The notes under the pieces: model-generated
What the model saw: only the letters and a program-made list of their open reading frames with translations
Databases searched by the model: none
What the model was told of the DNA's origin: nothing
Translations under genes and position numbers: made by a program
Part shown: positions 25,974 through 35,835 of the stretch, piece by piece
How positions within the stretch are numbered: position 1 is the stretch's first letter
Layout of the letters: every line of letters begins with the position of its first letter
Assembly (NCBI GenBank): GCA_910589635.1
Contig: CAJUTD010000001.1
Location: 1-64,000 of the forward strand
From: an uncultured Lachnospiraceae bacterium
GTDB lineage: Bacteria > Bacillota > Clostridia > Lachnospirales > Lachnospiraceae
Reading direction: 5' to 3'
DNA: 64,000 nucleotides

Positions 25974-27062
25974 TTACTCCTGACATCCAAAAATACCTTT
26001 ACTGTCAAGCTTTTTCTCTGCATATGAGCTGTAAAACAATTCTCGCTCATCTATCTTTCCTGCGAAAAAATCAGCAAACACTCTGGAGAATTTTTCTGCT
26101 CCTTTCCCGTTCAGATGATTCGCATCCTTAAAATCACTGTCCTGCAAATCCAATAAAGCTTGATTCGCACAGTTAAAATCATAATATAAAACCTCATATC
26201 TCTCACATAGATCACGCACTTGTTTCAGATAACTGTCATAATTCCCGAGCTGACCAATTAGGCGCTGCGTCATTGGCATAGAAAAACACACTAGCTCTAT
26301 ATCATTTTCTCGGCAATACTTCACAATCTTTGCAAAGTAAAACAAATAATCATCTGAAATATAGTTTTCCGTTATGTCTATCGGTTCCTCTGTGCCTGTA
26401 TAGGTAACAACATCCCTAGAATATACAAATCCTTTCCCTGCATAATATTCCGTTTCATTTTCCACATAATCATATTCTTTGTATCCTTTTTCGCTTTTAT
26501 TTTGAAACGTATCTCTCATAAAACCAAAAGAATAAATCTTTCTCCAATTGCGCCGTGCCGGGCAAAAAGCATTGATATAATTTTTCGGTTCCATAGCATT
26601 CAGAATGTATAATACCTTATTAAGGGACAGCCTCATATAATCAGATATGATATAAGAAGCAGTCACATCACTTTGTCTTGTTTCCTTGTTATAACAAACC
26701 ATCCTCGCCGATACTTCCAGATAACAGCATTTGATACCACCAATCTTATTTGCCTCCTTTAGCAACGCATAAGATCCATCAATCGTCTGTGAGGATGTAC
26801 TGAGGTTAAACGTATTCTCACCCCAAATCTCATCGACAATCCAAGGATTGACTCCTCTGTACACATGGGAAGCCCCAATAAAAATACTGTCAATTTCCTC
26901 CTGTTCATACAACTCATGCATTAACACCCGGGTATAAGATTTAGTATCATTATTCACAAAATACCCAACTACCGCTACAGCCACTACCATGATATATGCT
27001 GTACACAGAAGAATACAAATTTTCTTAATCACTTTCTTCCACATAATATATTGAATCCTCAT
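25974..27062 (-). CDS. Membrane-anchored SGNH-type O-acyltransferase partner of MBOAT
   Basis: A 362-residue protein with one N-terminal membrane helix (KICILLCTAYIMVVAVAVVGYF) and an extracytoplasmic SGNH hydrolase-like domain. Block I appears as IFIGASHVYRG (catalytic Ser) and the C-terminal block as DANHLNGKGAEKF (Asp and His). Proteins of this type act with an MBOAT partner to place acetyl groups on exported glycans, as AlgJ/AlgX do with AlgI or PatB with PatA. It is the last gene of the operon, 24 nt after the MBOAT gene. Confidence 0.85.
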   Translation of the reverse strand: MRIQYIMWKKVIKKICILLCTAYIMVVAVAVVGYFVNNDTKSYTRVLMHELYEQEEIDSIFIGASHVYRGVNPWIVDEIWGENTFNLSTSSQTIDGSYALLKEANKIGGIKCCYLEVSARMVCYNKETRQSDVTASYIISDYMRLSLNKVLYILNAMEPKNYINAFCPARRNWRKIYSFGFMRDTFQNKSEKGYKEYDYVENETEYYAGKGFVYSRDVVTYTGTEEPIDITENYISDDYLFYFAKIVKYCRENDIELVCFSMPMTQRLIGQLGNYDSYLKQVRDLCERYEVLYYDFNCANQALLDLQDSDFKDANHLNGKGAEKFSRVFADFFAGKIDERELFYSSYAEKKLDSKGIFGCQE

Positions 27063-27086
27063 CTAATGCTTTTGCATACTTATTTC

Positions 27087-28679
27087 TTAAAAGTTCTGGT
27101 ATGCAAACCCACTTAAACTATATTCTTCCCCATATATTCCAAATAGAAAAATAGCAACAATTATGGATGCATAAATAACACTTCTAATAAACCAATTCCT
27201 GCTGAAAATCCAATAACAGATATTCTCTTTATTCTTCTCCTCAATATTATCTACCAATAGGAGAATGAAAAGCCCTGCTGCTACAAAACCAATATCCCCC
27301 GGATAAATCCCCAAACTCACATATTCGTCTGCATTTATCAGATCACTCGCATTGAAATTAACCACCATATTCTTAACAATCCTGGCACTATATTCCAAAC
27401 TTCCTGGTACAGTTAAAAGCCTTCCGCCACAGAACAACAGATATGTCCTAACTTTCTGAAATATTTTCCATGTCCTGCCGTCTGTGTTAATATGTAACTT
27501 TTGGACCACCTTTTTATTCCACGGCGAAAAGGTCACGGATAACGTAAACAAGAAGGCAAAATAGATTCCCCATGCGAGATATGTCATACCCGTTCCATGC
27601 CATAACCCCGTAGTCACCCAAATCAGAAACAAGAGCACAACATCCTTAAAAAGATTCCCCGCCCTTTTTCCGTATTTCTCCTTTATTTTTGCACATCTGC
27701 GTATAAACTTTCCTGAAACTGCTAAAGGCATATAAATATAATCTTTCCACCAGCTGCTCAAAGACATATGCCATCTCCGCCACCATTCCGGCACACTCCT
27801 TGCTGACAACGGATGATTAAAATTCTGATTAATTTCAATTCCAAATATGTTGGAAACTCCTCCTGCAATATCCATATATCCTGAAAAATCTGCATAAAGC
27901 CAAACCCCGCTGAGTACAATCGCCAAAAACTGCAAACTGCCGGACACCTCCTGGGGCTGCGCAATAATAACAGCATTTACCAGACCGGCTATTCTGTCCG
28001 CAATAAATAATTTCTTAAAATATCCCCAAGTAATACGAACACCGGCCTGCGCCATCCTACCTGAGTCAAATTTAATTCTGGAAGAATCAAAAAACTGATT
28101 CTGCAATTTATGATACCGTACAATAGGACCCTGGATAATATGAGGAAAATATATGATGTACAAAATAAATTTCGCAAAATTTTTCTCACTTGGATAACGC
28201 TTCCAGTAAACGTCTAATACATATCCCATCCCAGAGAATGTATAGTATGACAGCCCTAAAGGCAACATCCACTCAACCGAACACTTGTACCCCCCCCCGC
28301 TCTTCAGTAATATTTGAATAGCTCCAATTAATTCTCCGAATAAATTCCAATATTTATTAAATACCAGATTCCCTACAACAAGAATTATCATTGTGAATAA
28401 TATTCTTCTGCTTTTTTGATGTAATAAATTTTTCTCTCCTTTGTCTTGTACTTCATCCAATAATGACTGTTTAAAATTATTCTTATCAATCCAATTTGCC
28501 GTTCCAAAAAAAATTGTGCTAAGAAGAAAGGCATACAACAAATACTTCCAGCCACTTAATGCAAAAAATACTAAGCTGCCAACCAACAAAACAATCCATC
28601 TTTTTGAAGGTTTAACAATGAAATAAACCATCGCCACAAGTAGTACGAATATTACAAACTCCAAAGTGCAAAAATTCAT
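27087..28679 (-). CDS. MBOAT-family O-acyltransferase (AlgI/DltB-like)
   Basis: The 530-residue polytopic protein shows the MBOAT core (YFPHIIQGPIVRYHKL, FADFSGYMDIAGG-like, FNHPLSARSVPEWWRRWHMSL) with the catalytic His in TTGLWHGTGMTYLAWG. It would move an acyl group across the membrane for the SGNH partner downstream. A run of nine G (plus-strand C, 28290-28298) encodes three glycines in LKSGGGYKC near residue 130; slippage there would truncate the enzyme, so expression may be phase variable. The AT hairpin at 28740-28779 precedes it. Confidence 0.9.
   Translation of the reverse strand: MNFCTLEFVIFVLLVAMVYFIVKPSKRWIVLLVGSLVFFALSGWKYLLYAFLLSTIFFGTANWIDKNNFKQSLLDEVQDKGEKNLLHQKSRRILFTMIILVVGNLVFNKYWNLFGELIGAIQILLKSGGGYKCSVEWMLPLGLSYYTFSGMGYVLDVYWKRYPSEKNFAKFILYIIYFPHIIQGPIVRYHKLQNQFFDSSRIKFDSGRMAQAGVRITWGYFKKLFIADRIAGLVNAVIIAQPQEVSGSLQFLAIVLSGVWLYADFSGYMDIAGGVSNIFGIEINQNFNHPLSARSVPEWWRRWHMSLSSWWKDYIYMPLAVSGKFIRRCAKIKEKYGKRAGNLFKDVVLLFLIWVTTGLWHGTGMTYLAWGIYFAFLFTLSVTFSPWNKKVVQKLHINTDGRTWKIFQKVRTYLLFCGGRLLTVPGSLEYSARIVKNMVVNFNASDLINADEYVSLGIYPGDIGFVAAGLFILLLVDNIEEKNKENICYWIFSRNWFIRSVIYASIIVAIFLFGIYGEEYSLSGFAYQNF
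28290..28298 (-). repeat. G9 homopolymer tract inside the MBOAT gene
   Basis: Nine consecutive C on the plus strand (G in coding sense) encode Gly-Gly-Gly. Tracts of this length are prone to slipped-strand change. A second G9 tract lies in another modification gene of the same operon at 42476-42484. Confidence 0.9.
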
Positions 28680-28739
28680 TTTCGTCTGCTAAACCTTCCT
28701 TTCTATCACGATTAATGATTTGTCTAATTTACAATCCTG

Positions 28740-28779
28740 TTTAACTATTAACTTTATTTTATAAAAGTTAATAGTTAAA
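28740..28779 (-). terminator. AT-rich 16-bp stem-loop between wzz-like and MBOAT genes
   Basis: TTTAACTATTAACTTT (28740-28755) pairs perfectly with 28764-28779. The stem overlaps the stop codon of the Wzz-like gene. No U-run follows on the minus strand, so it may attenuate or protect the transcript, not fully terminate it. Confidence 0.55.
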
Positions 28780-30163
28780 TTAAAACTATCATTCCCAATA
28801 CTTTCATTTTTTTCTCGTTCACTAAGTGAAGTTCATTGAATATCTCCTCATACAATGATTTCCCTATTTGTTCTACAAATAAAATGTTGCCTATCTCTCC
28901 TCCTTGTTTCATTGAAATGGCATCATAAAACATATTTCCTCCCATTTCAACCTGAATTCCCTGTTCTGTCATCTTCTGCTTCAATAACTCTAAAAGAGAA
29001 TCCTCAATATTTTCAAATTCACTTCCTGTGACATATACATTAGTTATATTTTGCTGTTTACAAGAAACTACAAGATTTGCACATGCAGCATCAATCTGCT
29101 GTTCCAGCGTCACTTTTTTCTTTCTCCGATTCTTCAAAGCTAATAATTTTTCATCAACTATCGAAAGGAATCTTTTTCTTTTGCGCGCCAAAGTAATCTC
29201 TCCAAGCAGCGCTTCTCCATATAGGCTTCGTATTTCTTCAGAATATTGCAATTTTCCAGCAAAAAGCACCCCAAATACTATCCACATTCCTGCTATAAAT
29301 ATTCCTGCAAATATTCCCAAAACAATGTATTTTTTCTGAAATCCTACCTGTACCAATACCTCTTGTTCTTCTTCCTCGCTATTCAAAACCTCTTTCTGCT
29401 GGTCTGTTAAAGCATTTTCCAATTGATTTAACTGCACATTAAGCGTCGCAATTCTTGTAAGTATCGTACTCTTCTTTTCCACAAGATTGCTATCCACAGT
29501 ATAATATTGGCTTTCAGTAATAAATAATAAATCATGTGACCCTATTTTCTGAATCTCTGATTCTTTCTGACTTAAGAGCTCCTTTACCGCCTTTGTAATT
29601 GCATCTAATTTTTCATTGTCCGGATATCCCACAAAGATATAAATCATATTACTTTCTCTTCCAACATTGACTAACTCTTTCAATTCCTTTGAGGAAATAT
29701 CTAAACCTGCCTTTTTAATTAAATTATTTCTAAACGACTCACCACCCACATACTTCGCATACATACTTATCACATCTGATGTGTAATCCGGTAAAATATC
29801 TTGAGTATAGTTCATAATATAATCAGTCTGAATCATATACTGCAACTCCGCCATCGGCTCGTTATATGCATCAATTTGCATAGAAGAAGATGTATTTAAA
29901 TACTCACGATAAGCCCTGACTTCTTCACGAAGGAATCTTATATTTTCAATATCCCCCAATTCACTTTCCGTAAGTTTTTCTTCTATAGGCTCTTCTATAT
30001 CAGCCTCTTTAGGGCTGCTACTTATTCCACGCACATATTGTAAGCCCATAAATAGTAATCCAAACACAATTGCTAAACATATTATCTTACGCCATTCCAG
30101 CAAAAAACTCCAAAAAAGTTCCCTAATACTTATCTCTCTTTCCATTCCTTTGTGATTATCCAT
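28775..30163 (-). CDS. Wzz-type polysaccharide chain-length regulator with degenerate kinase-like domain
   Basis: The 462-residue protein has two membrane helices (WRKIICLAIVFGLLFMGLQ near 25-45 and KYIVLGIFAGIFIAGMWIVFGVLF near 275-300) bracketing an extracytoplasmic helical region, as in Wzz/CapA copolymerases. After the second helix comes a cytoplasmic Rossmann-like part (NITNVYVTGSEFENIEDSLL) in the place of a BY-kinase domain, but without a Walker A lysine or a tyrosine tail. It probably sets chain length together with the Wzy and Wzx encoded upstream. Confidence 0.8.
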   Translation of the reverse strand: MDNHKGMEREISIRELFWSFLLEWRKIICLAIVFGLLFMGLQYVRGISSSPKEADIEEPIEEKLTESELGDIENIRFLREEVRAYREYLNTSSSMQIDAYNEPMAELQYMIQTDYIMNYTQDILPDYTSDVISMYAKYVGGESFRNNLIKKAGLDISSKELKELVNVGRESNMIYIFVGYPDNEKLDAITKAVKELLSQKESEIQKIGSHDLLFITESQYYTVDSNLVEKKSTILTRIATLNVQLNQLENALTDQQKEVLNSEEEEQEVLVQVGFQKKYIVLGIFAGIFIAGMWIVFGVLFAGKLQYSEEIRSLYGEALLGEITLARKRKRFLSIVDEKLLALKNRRKKKVTLEQQIDAACANLVVSCKQQNITNVYVTGSEFENIEDSLLELLKQKMTEQGIQVEMGGNMFYDAISMKQGGEIGNILFVEQIGKSLYEEIFNELHLVNEKKMKVLGMIVLI

Positions 30164-30198
30164 TCCCTTTTCCTCCTAAACAAAGAATTTCTTAACTA

Positions 30199-31722
30199 TT
30201 ACTTTTTCAATAACCCTTTCATCTTTTGTTGTAGTCCCCTTACCATTGTTAAAAATAATCTATCTCTAAATATTAGTAACAATATTGCATATCCTACAAA
30301 AATTAAACTACTAAACGCACACAAGCCCCAAAATGAATCACTATTTATAGGACAAATCCTTGCTAACAAAAAAAGAATTCCTGCTATCGTTGCGTACTTT
30401 AGCAAATATCCCATTTTTCTAATGCCTAGATTGACCTCCTTCCAACTAAATACCAAAAGCAAAATTGCGCTAAATACTGTACTAGCTAATGCCGTACCCA
30501 TCACAACACCTGCAACCCCAAAAATACGGCTTAATATGATGGAAGCTGCGATATTCATAATGACCTCAAAAATTCCAAGAAGCATAGGAATCTTTGTTTC
30601 CTGAACAGAATAAAAAGCTTGAGTAACAATTCGCTTCAAGCAATATGGGATTAAACAAAATGCATAAAATGCCAAACCTCTGCCTGCCTGTCCCACAGCT
30701 GACATTGAAAACAGTCCATGCCCATAAACCAAATTAACAATCGATTCTGAAGCGTTAAAAATTACAATTATAACAGGAACACATATTATAACAACCGTCC
30801 TCACTGTTGTGTTTAGAAGGCTTTGTACTTTTTCTTCATTTTTTTGTGCACACGCCAAAGACACTTCAGTAAAAGAGATTGTAGACAGAGGCAAGCTGAT
30901 GATATGCGCTGCAAACTGAAAAAGTACTGCCGAATATGATAAAGCAGTCACTGCACCTTCTTCAATGGACAATAACAACATTCTGTCTACTAACTGATTA
31001 ATTTCAATCGTCGTATTACTTAATAAGATAGGCAATGACTGTCCCAATAATTCTTTAACTTCTGAACCCCATATGCCAAATTTTACAGAAATTCCCACAT
31101 ATGAATGAGTCCTTAATTTTAAGAATAGAAACTGTATGAGGTATGACAAAGGCATGGCAAAAACTAGCGACATAATTCCTATCTTATCCTGAAAACAAAA
31201 CACCATGCCAATCAGTACCAAACTGTTTACAATAGAAGAAAAAGCTGCAAATTCGTACACTTTTTCTGCGTTCAAAACATTTTGAAATATATTTGCCATA
31301 AGGGAGAATAATATCCCCAAAGACATAATCCTTAAAAAGAGCGCTGTCTGATCCTTTTCTATCTCTGAATACGAAGGAGCCATTATCTTTACAAGTATAG
31401 GCGCGACAACGATAAGAAACACCGTCAAAAGTAAGGATAGCAATCCCAGTCCAGTAACTACCCGGGTAGAAAATTGGTATGACTTTTTTACCCCTCCCTC
31501 TTCTTTTTTCTTTATATACATAGGTAAAAATGCGACAGACACGGACATTGTAACAGCATAAAAAATATTTGCAATCACTCCTTCTGCCATATAGTATATA
31601 TCTGTCATATTACTTGCGCCAAAAGACGACGCAATAATCATTGACTTCAAAAATCCAATACCTTTTCCTGCTAATGATAAGATAAATACCAATACTGTTG
31701 CTTTAAATATTGATTTTCTCAT
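30199..31722 (-). CDS. Wzx/MurJ-type polysaccharide flippase
   Basis: A 507-residue membrane protein with about 14 helices and the MurJ/MviN family motif SFGASNMTDIYYMAEGVIANIFY. The internal stretch SYSAVLFQFAAHIISLPLSTISFTEVSLA is typical as well. In this operon it most likely moves lipid-linked repeat units across the membrane. A role in peptidoglycan lipid II transport is less likely given the setting. It lies 2 nt after the wzy-like gene. Confidence 0.88.
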   Translation of the reverse strand: MRKSIFKATVLVFILSLAGKGIGFLKSMIIASSFGASNMTDIYYMAEGVIANIFYAVTMSVSVAFLPMYIKKKEEGGVKKSYQFSTRVVTGLGLLSLLLTVFLIVVAPILVKIMAPSYSEIEKDQTALFLRIMSLGILFSLMANIFQNVLNAEKVYEFAAFSSIVNSLVLIGMVFCFQDKIGIMSLVFAMPLSYLIQFLFLKLRTHSYVGISVKFGIWGSEVKELLGQSLPILLSNTTIEINQLVDRMLLLSIEEGAVTALSYSAVLFQFAAHIISLPLSTISFTEVSLACAQKNEEKVQSLLNTTVRTVVIICVPVIIVIFNASESIVNLVYGHGLFSMSAVGQAGRGLAFYAFCLIPYCLKRIVTQAFYSVQETKIPMLLGIFEVIMNIAASIILSRIFGVAGVVMGTALASTVFSAILLLVFSWKEVNLGIRKMGYLLKYATIAGILFLLARICPINSDSFWGLCAFSSLIFVGYAILLLIFRDRLFLTMVRGLQQKMKGLLKK

Positions 31723-31723
31723 A

Positions 31724-33049
31724 TTATTTTTTCACCCTGACTAACTTTAGCCTTTTACTATTTGTTTTTGAACCTGAAAAGCTGCTATTATTCAAAGATG
31801 TCTGCCTCTCCGGCCAAATTGCATACAATAATAATAAAATCGCTCCTCCTCCTGTCATAAGAGAAGTCTGAACCGCTACATCATTCAGAGTATATATCCA
31901 TAGAATAAACATTGTCAGAAAAATATTCATATTTATATTTTTTTTCAATGCGCACATTTTACAAATCATCAAAAGAATCAATGACATAATAATTAATACA
32001 AAATACCCTCCTTCTGCATATGCCTCCCCCAAATATCCTGTATTTGCCATTACACCAGGACTACCCAAATATTTTCCTATGCGCTCTGGAGCTGATTCGG
32101 TATATGTCGATTCCAACCCTAATACCTTACCGATAATGCTATTATAGAAATATACTTTCGGATGCACAGAATAAAATTCAAAATATGTAAACTTTAAACT
32201 TGCTGGAACAATTAACACTCTTCTTGTAAAATAGGATAACACCAATAAATTTCCTAGAATTTTATATATTAAAATGCTGCCAGCAACTCCTAGTGGAAAG
32301 ACCATATACAAAATTTGATATAGCCATTCTTTTTTACAAACAAACCAAACTCCACCAGCTAAAAGAATCATAAATAGGTATGTCTTATGTGCAAAAGACA
32401 AATATAAAATCAGTTGTAATATTAAATATAAAAAGGCTTTGTTATATTTTTTTTCTTCTAATGACAACACAAAGCCAAAAGGAATAATAATCTTTGCACA
32501 CCAGGGTACCAAATAACTAAGCGGAAAAGCAAGAATATTCTCATCACGAACTTCATATACTCGAGTAATATTTAATGCTGTCAGAGATGGAATTCCATAT
32601 CTTAATATGCACATTCCTACTACTAAAGCGGTCATCAATAACAAAAAACTATTAAAATCTGTATTTGTTTTATTCACACTAACTGACGCGTGTTCTTTAT
32701 GCATCATACAGAAAAAACATTGGACAGCATAACATAATAGAACCATAAATAAATATTCTGTGCTTCTATTAGTGGTACCATATACTGTCAACATAGGAAT
32801 CAACATGAGCAATAATTGTATATTGACAAATATATCGAATATTTTGTATCTTCCCGTAGGCGTCAACAACCATAATCCTATCAGAATAATGTAAGATACT
32901 GCAATTTTAACAGCATTTGTATTGTTTACTATTCCTGTATATGAATAATGTTCTGAGAGTAATGCTATATATGCATAATCTAACAAGGACTTATAAATCA
33001 ACAAACCCAACAGAGCTTTTAGGCTTCTGCGTTTAATAACAAGATTCAT
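31724..33049 (-). CDS. Wzy-like polysaccharide polymerase
   Basis: A 441-residue protein made almost entirely of hydrophobic segments (about 10-12), with one long loop (LKFTYFEFYSVHPKVYFYNSIIG then the TYTESAPERIGKYLG region) of the kind found before the last helices in Wzy proteins. No enzyme motif is definite, as usual for Wzy. Its place between a glycosyltransferase and the flippase supports the call. It ends with a basic tail. Confidence 0.75.
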   Translation of the reverse strand: MNLVIKRRSLKALLGLLIYKSLLDYAYIALLSEHYSYTGIVNNTNAVKIAVSYIILIGLWLLTPTGRYKIFDIFVNIQLLLMLIPMLTVYGTTNRSTEYLFMVLLCYAVQCFFCMMHKEHASVSVNKTNTDFNSFLLLMTALVVGMCILRYGIPSLTALNITRVYEVRDENILAFPLSYLVPWCAKIIIPFGFVLSLEEKKYNKAFLYLILQLILYLSFAHKTYLFMILLAGGVWFVCKKEWLYQILYMVFPLGVAGSILIYKILGNLLVLSYFTRRVLIVPASLKFTYFEFYSVHPKVYFYNSIIGKVLGLESTYTESAPERIGKYLGSPGVMANTGYLGEAYAEGGYFVLIIMSLILLMICKMCALKKNINMNIFLTMFILWIYTLNDVAVQTSLMTGGGAILLLLYAIWPERQTSLNNSSFSGSKTNSKRLKLVRVKK

Positions 33050-33077
33050 TCATTCCTCCATTCTCTGAAACAACATG

Positions 33078-34172
33078 TTACTGATATATTGTATCTAATA
33101 CCTTAACTGCATGCTCCCACTTATAGTCATCTGCCTTATCCAGCATTTTTCTTCGGCACTCCTCTAACATTTCCGGATGAGATAACACTTTCAATACAAC
33201 CTCTTTTATCGAATCTGCATCCTCAGGATCAACCACGAATCCCAGTCCAAACTTTCTTACCTTATCTGCCATGCCAATGCCCTCCGTCATTATCATCGGA
33301 GTTCCTGTGATAATTGCCTCATAAAATTTTACCACTTCCGTTTCACCCTGATAATTTGGATTTTTCGCATTGTAACCACAAAATAACAAGTCGGTATCCT
33401 GATATAGGCGATTTGACTCCTTTAATCCATCATACTCGCCATGAACATAGACATTAGGATATGCCTTCTCCATTTCCTTTAATTTAGGTAAATCAATTCC
33501 CTCTCCATTGATATCAATACGCACATCTTCCATATCTTTACAAGCCTCAAACAACGCCTGAAAATATGGTACCTGACTCCTGACACAGCCATGATATCCG
33601 ATTCTAAAAATTGACGACGGCGTTTTTTCATGATAACTCAGATACGAACTATCTGGATAATTCCTCAATGTTACAATTTTATGGAGTAGTCGGCTAGAAA
33701 CTTTGACACTCTCCACCGGCAATACGGCGATACTTTTACGACTGCCTTTTATACAATGTTCCACAACTCTTTTTGAGATGAACTTTCTTATTTTACCACC
33801 AATAATATAGTTTTCATGCATATCAAAAACATAAGGAACGCCGCTCTTTCCTGACAACTTATATGCCATCATACCGTCCAAATCATGGCAATGAACAAAA
33901 TCTACCTGATGTTTTGCCAAATAACCTCTGCACGCCTTGACATATTTCAAATATGCCCCTATCTGATGATATCCAGATCCTGCCACAGAAGGAATATGAA
34001 AACGTAAGATTCTAATTCCATCCTTCTTCTCTTTCCGGGGCAACGACGATTGCGCCTCCCTGTCCCAACATAATATAGTAACCTGATGTCCCTGTCCCAA
34101 CAAATAAACTGCTTCTTTGTATACCCTTACATCTGGATTAAAACTGTTGGTAAGCAGCATTACAATATTCAT
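33078..34172 (-). CDS. Glycosyltransferase, GT4 family
   Basis: The 364-residue protein starts MNIVMLLTNSFNPDVRVYKEA, a GT4 N-terminal Rossmann strand, and has the C-terminal donor site with the EX7E region (ETEVVKFYEAIITGTPMIMTE). It probably adds one sugar to the lipid-linked repeat unit in the cytoplasm. The start overlaps the end of the Gfo/Idh gene by 4 nt. Donor and acceptor are unknown. Confidence 0.88.
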   Translation of the reverse strand: MNIVMLLTNSFNPDVRVYKEAVYLLGQGHQVTILCWDREAQSSLPRKEKKDGIRILRFHIPSVAGSGYHQIGAYLKYVKACRGYLAKHQVDFVHCHDLDGMMAYKLSGKSGVPYVFDMHENYIIGGKIRKFISKRVVEHCIKGSRKSIAVLPVESVKVSSRLLHKIVTLRNYPDSSYLSYHEKTPSSIFRIGYHGCVRSQVPYFQALFEACKDMEDVRIDINGEGIDLPKLKEMEKAYPNVYVHGEYDGLKESNRLYQDTDLLFCGYNAKNPNYQGETEVVKFYEAIITGTPMIMTEGIGMADKVRKFGLGFVVDPEDADSIKEVVLKVLSHPEMLEECRRKMLDKADDYKWEHAVKVLDTIYQ

Positions 34173-35248
34173 TCTGGAAACTCTCCTTCCATATCCATAC
34201 TGGAAAAATCCTCTAAAGGCAATTTTATCGGAACTCCCATCTTCTGGCTCTTATAAATTGCCAGCACCATCTCCAATGCATTTCGACCTGCCTGCGCACT
34301 GACGTAAGGCTCTCTGTCATTTTTGATTGCCTCAATCATATCTGCAAAAAGGCTGGTATGGCCATTCCCATACACATTGCAGGTTTCTTCTTCAAAGCCT
34401 TTATTTTGATTATCTTCCTCTGTCTCATCCGCGAAATTCCAGACATCAATATTATTTGTGGATGTCCCACCTAATTTTACAGTTCCCCTCTCCCCAAATA
34501 AATATAAGGTTTCTTCCAGATTTTTGGGGTAGACGTTGGTAGTTCCCTCAACAGTGGCAACTGTGCCGTTTTTAAATTTAATTACTGCCATTCCAATATC
34601 TTCTGCTTCCAGATAACTATGGAATTGCTGTCTAGTTACACCATAAACTTCTTCTACCTCATCACCCATCATCCAGCGCAAAAGATCAATCCCATGAATG
34701 CACTGATTCATCAAGGCTCCTCCATCCTGTGCCCAGGTGCCGCGCCAAGGCGCTTGCCTATAATATTCCTGATTACGGTTCCACCGCACATGAATGGAAC
34801 CATGAGATAGTTTGCCAAACCTTCCCTGCTCTAATGCATTTCGCATCTTTTGCACCGCAAGATTAAAGCGATTCTGATGGCATGCCGATACCTTCACTTC
34901 TTTTTCTTTAGATAAACGAATAATTTCCTCGGCATCCTCCATACTCATAGCCATCGGCTTTTCAATAATTACATGGATGCCTAAATTGATACAATATAAG
35001 GCGATTTCTGCATGGCTTCCACTTTCCGTAGCAATACTGACAAGCTCCGGTCTTACTTCTTCCAGCATCTTGCGGTAGTCCATGTAACGCCTAATAGAAT
35101 TATCTCCTGCAATCCCATGTTTTTCAAGCAATGTTTCCATATGTTTCTCTTCAATATCACAGACTGCTACAATATCAAGCTTATTGTTCAATGCGGCTTT
35201 TATATGGTTTGTAGATATCCTGCCGCAGCCAATCAATGCGTATTTCAT
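34169..35248 (-). CDS. Gfo/Idh/MocA oxidoreductase, WlbA-like UDP-sugar 3-dehydrogenase
   Basis: The 359-residue protein has the NAD-binding ALIGCGRISTNHIKA motif, the catalytic EKPMAMS lysine and a WNR...WRGTWAQDGGALMNQCIHGIDLL segment as in WlbA/WbpB. Those enzymes oxidise C3 of UDP-N-acetylglucosaminuronate so that an amino group can be added. Neighbours supply a matching aminotransferase and N-acetyltransferase, so the set probably makes a 2,3-diamino-2,3-dideoxy uronic acid nucleotide. The exact substrate is inferred. Confidence 0.82.
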   Translation of the reverse strand: MKYALIGCGRISTNHIKAALNNKLDIVAVCDIEEKHMETLLEKHGIAGDNSIRRYMDYRKMLEEVRPELVSIATESGSHAEIALYCINLGIHVIIEKPMAMSMEDAEEIIRLSKEKEVKVSACHQNRFNLAVQKMRNALEQGRFGKLSHGSIHVRWNRNQEYYRQAPWRGTWAQDGGALMNQCIHGIDLLRWMMGDEVEEVYGVTRQQFHSYLEAEDIGMAVIKFKNGTVATVEGTTNVYPKNLEETLYLFGERGTVKLGGTSTNNIDVWNFADETEEDNQNKGFEEETCNVYGNGHTSLFADMIEAIKNDREPYVSAQAGRNALEMVLAIYKSQKMGVPIKLPLEDFSSMDMEGEFPE

Positions 35249-35830
35249 TTATGCCTCCTTTATTACCTCAATCATATCCTTATCCAATCTATATTGATTT
35301 CCACATAACGGGCACGTTAAAGTTTGCCCTCCCTTTTTCAAAGTTGTCCCACATTTACAGACATATCCTTTCAACCTGGCCGGATTACCCAATACTAATC
35401 CATAATCCGGTACATCGTTTGTCACTACTGCACCGGCGCCAATAAAAGCATACCTTCCAATGCTGTGTCCGCATATAACTGTTGCATTGGCTCCTATCGT
35501 AGCCCCTTTTTTAACAACAGTATGTCTGAATTCAGACTTTCGGTTAATAAAACTCCTGGGATTTACTACATTTGTAAACACGCAGTTTGTCCCTAGAAAA
35601 ACGTCGTCCTCACATATAACGCCAGCGTATATGGCAATGTTATTCTTTATTTTTACTCGATTGCCAATCACGACACCACTCTCGATAAACACATTGGCTC
35701 CCAGCTTACAATTTCCCCCTATCTTAACATCATCCATGACAATGCAATTTTGCCAGACACAGGTTCCTTCCCCCACATGAGACTTTTCACTTACAAACGC
35801 TGTAGGATGTATTTTCACACTTTCATCCAT
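35249..35830 (-). CDS. WbpD/WlbB-like sugar N-acetyltransferase with C-terminal zinc ribbon
   Basis: A 193-residue left-handed beta-helix acyltransferase with hexapeptide repeats (VGEGTCVWQNCIVMDDVKIG, GNCKLGANVFIESGVVIGN) and the NRKSEFRHT loop that is typical of WbpD/WlbB. The C-terminus holds a CKCGTTL...CPLCG zinc-ribbon-like motif, as seen in many close relatives. I choose MDESVKIHPTAF as the start because the GGGAGGGA site and the upstream stop fit it; earlier in-frame Met codons lie inside the preceding gene. Confidence 0.85.
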   Translation of the reverse strand: MDESVKIHPTAFVSEKSHVGEGTCVWQNCIVMDDVKIGGNCKLGANVFIESGVVIGNRVKIKNNIAIYAGVICEDDVFLGTNCVFTNVVNPRSFINRKSEFRHTVVKKGATIGANATVICGHSIGRYAFIGAGAVVTNDVPDYGLVLGNPARLKGYVCKCGTTLKKGGQTLTCPLCGNQYRLDKDMIEVIKEA

Positions 35831-35835
35831 ACCTT

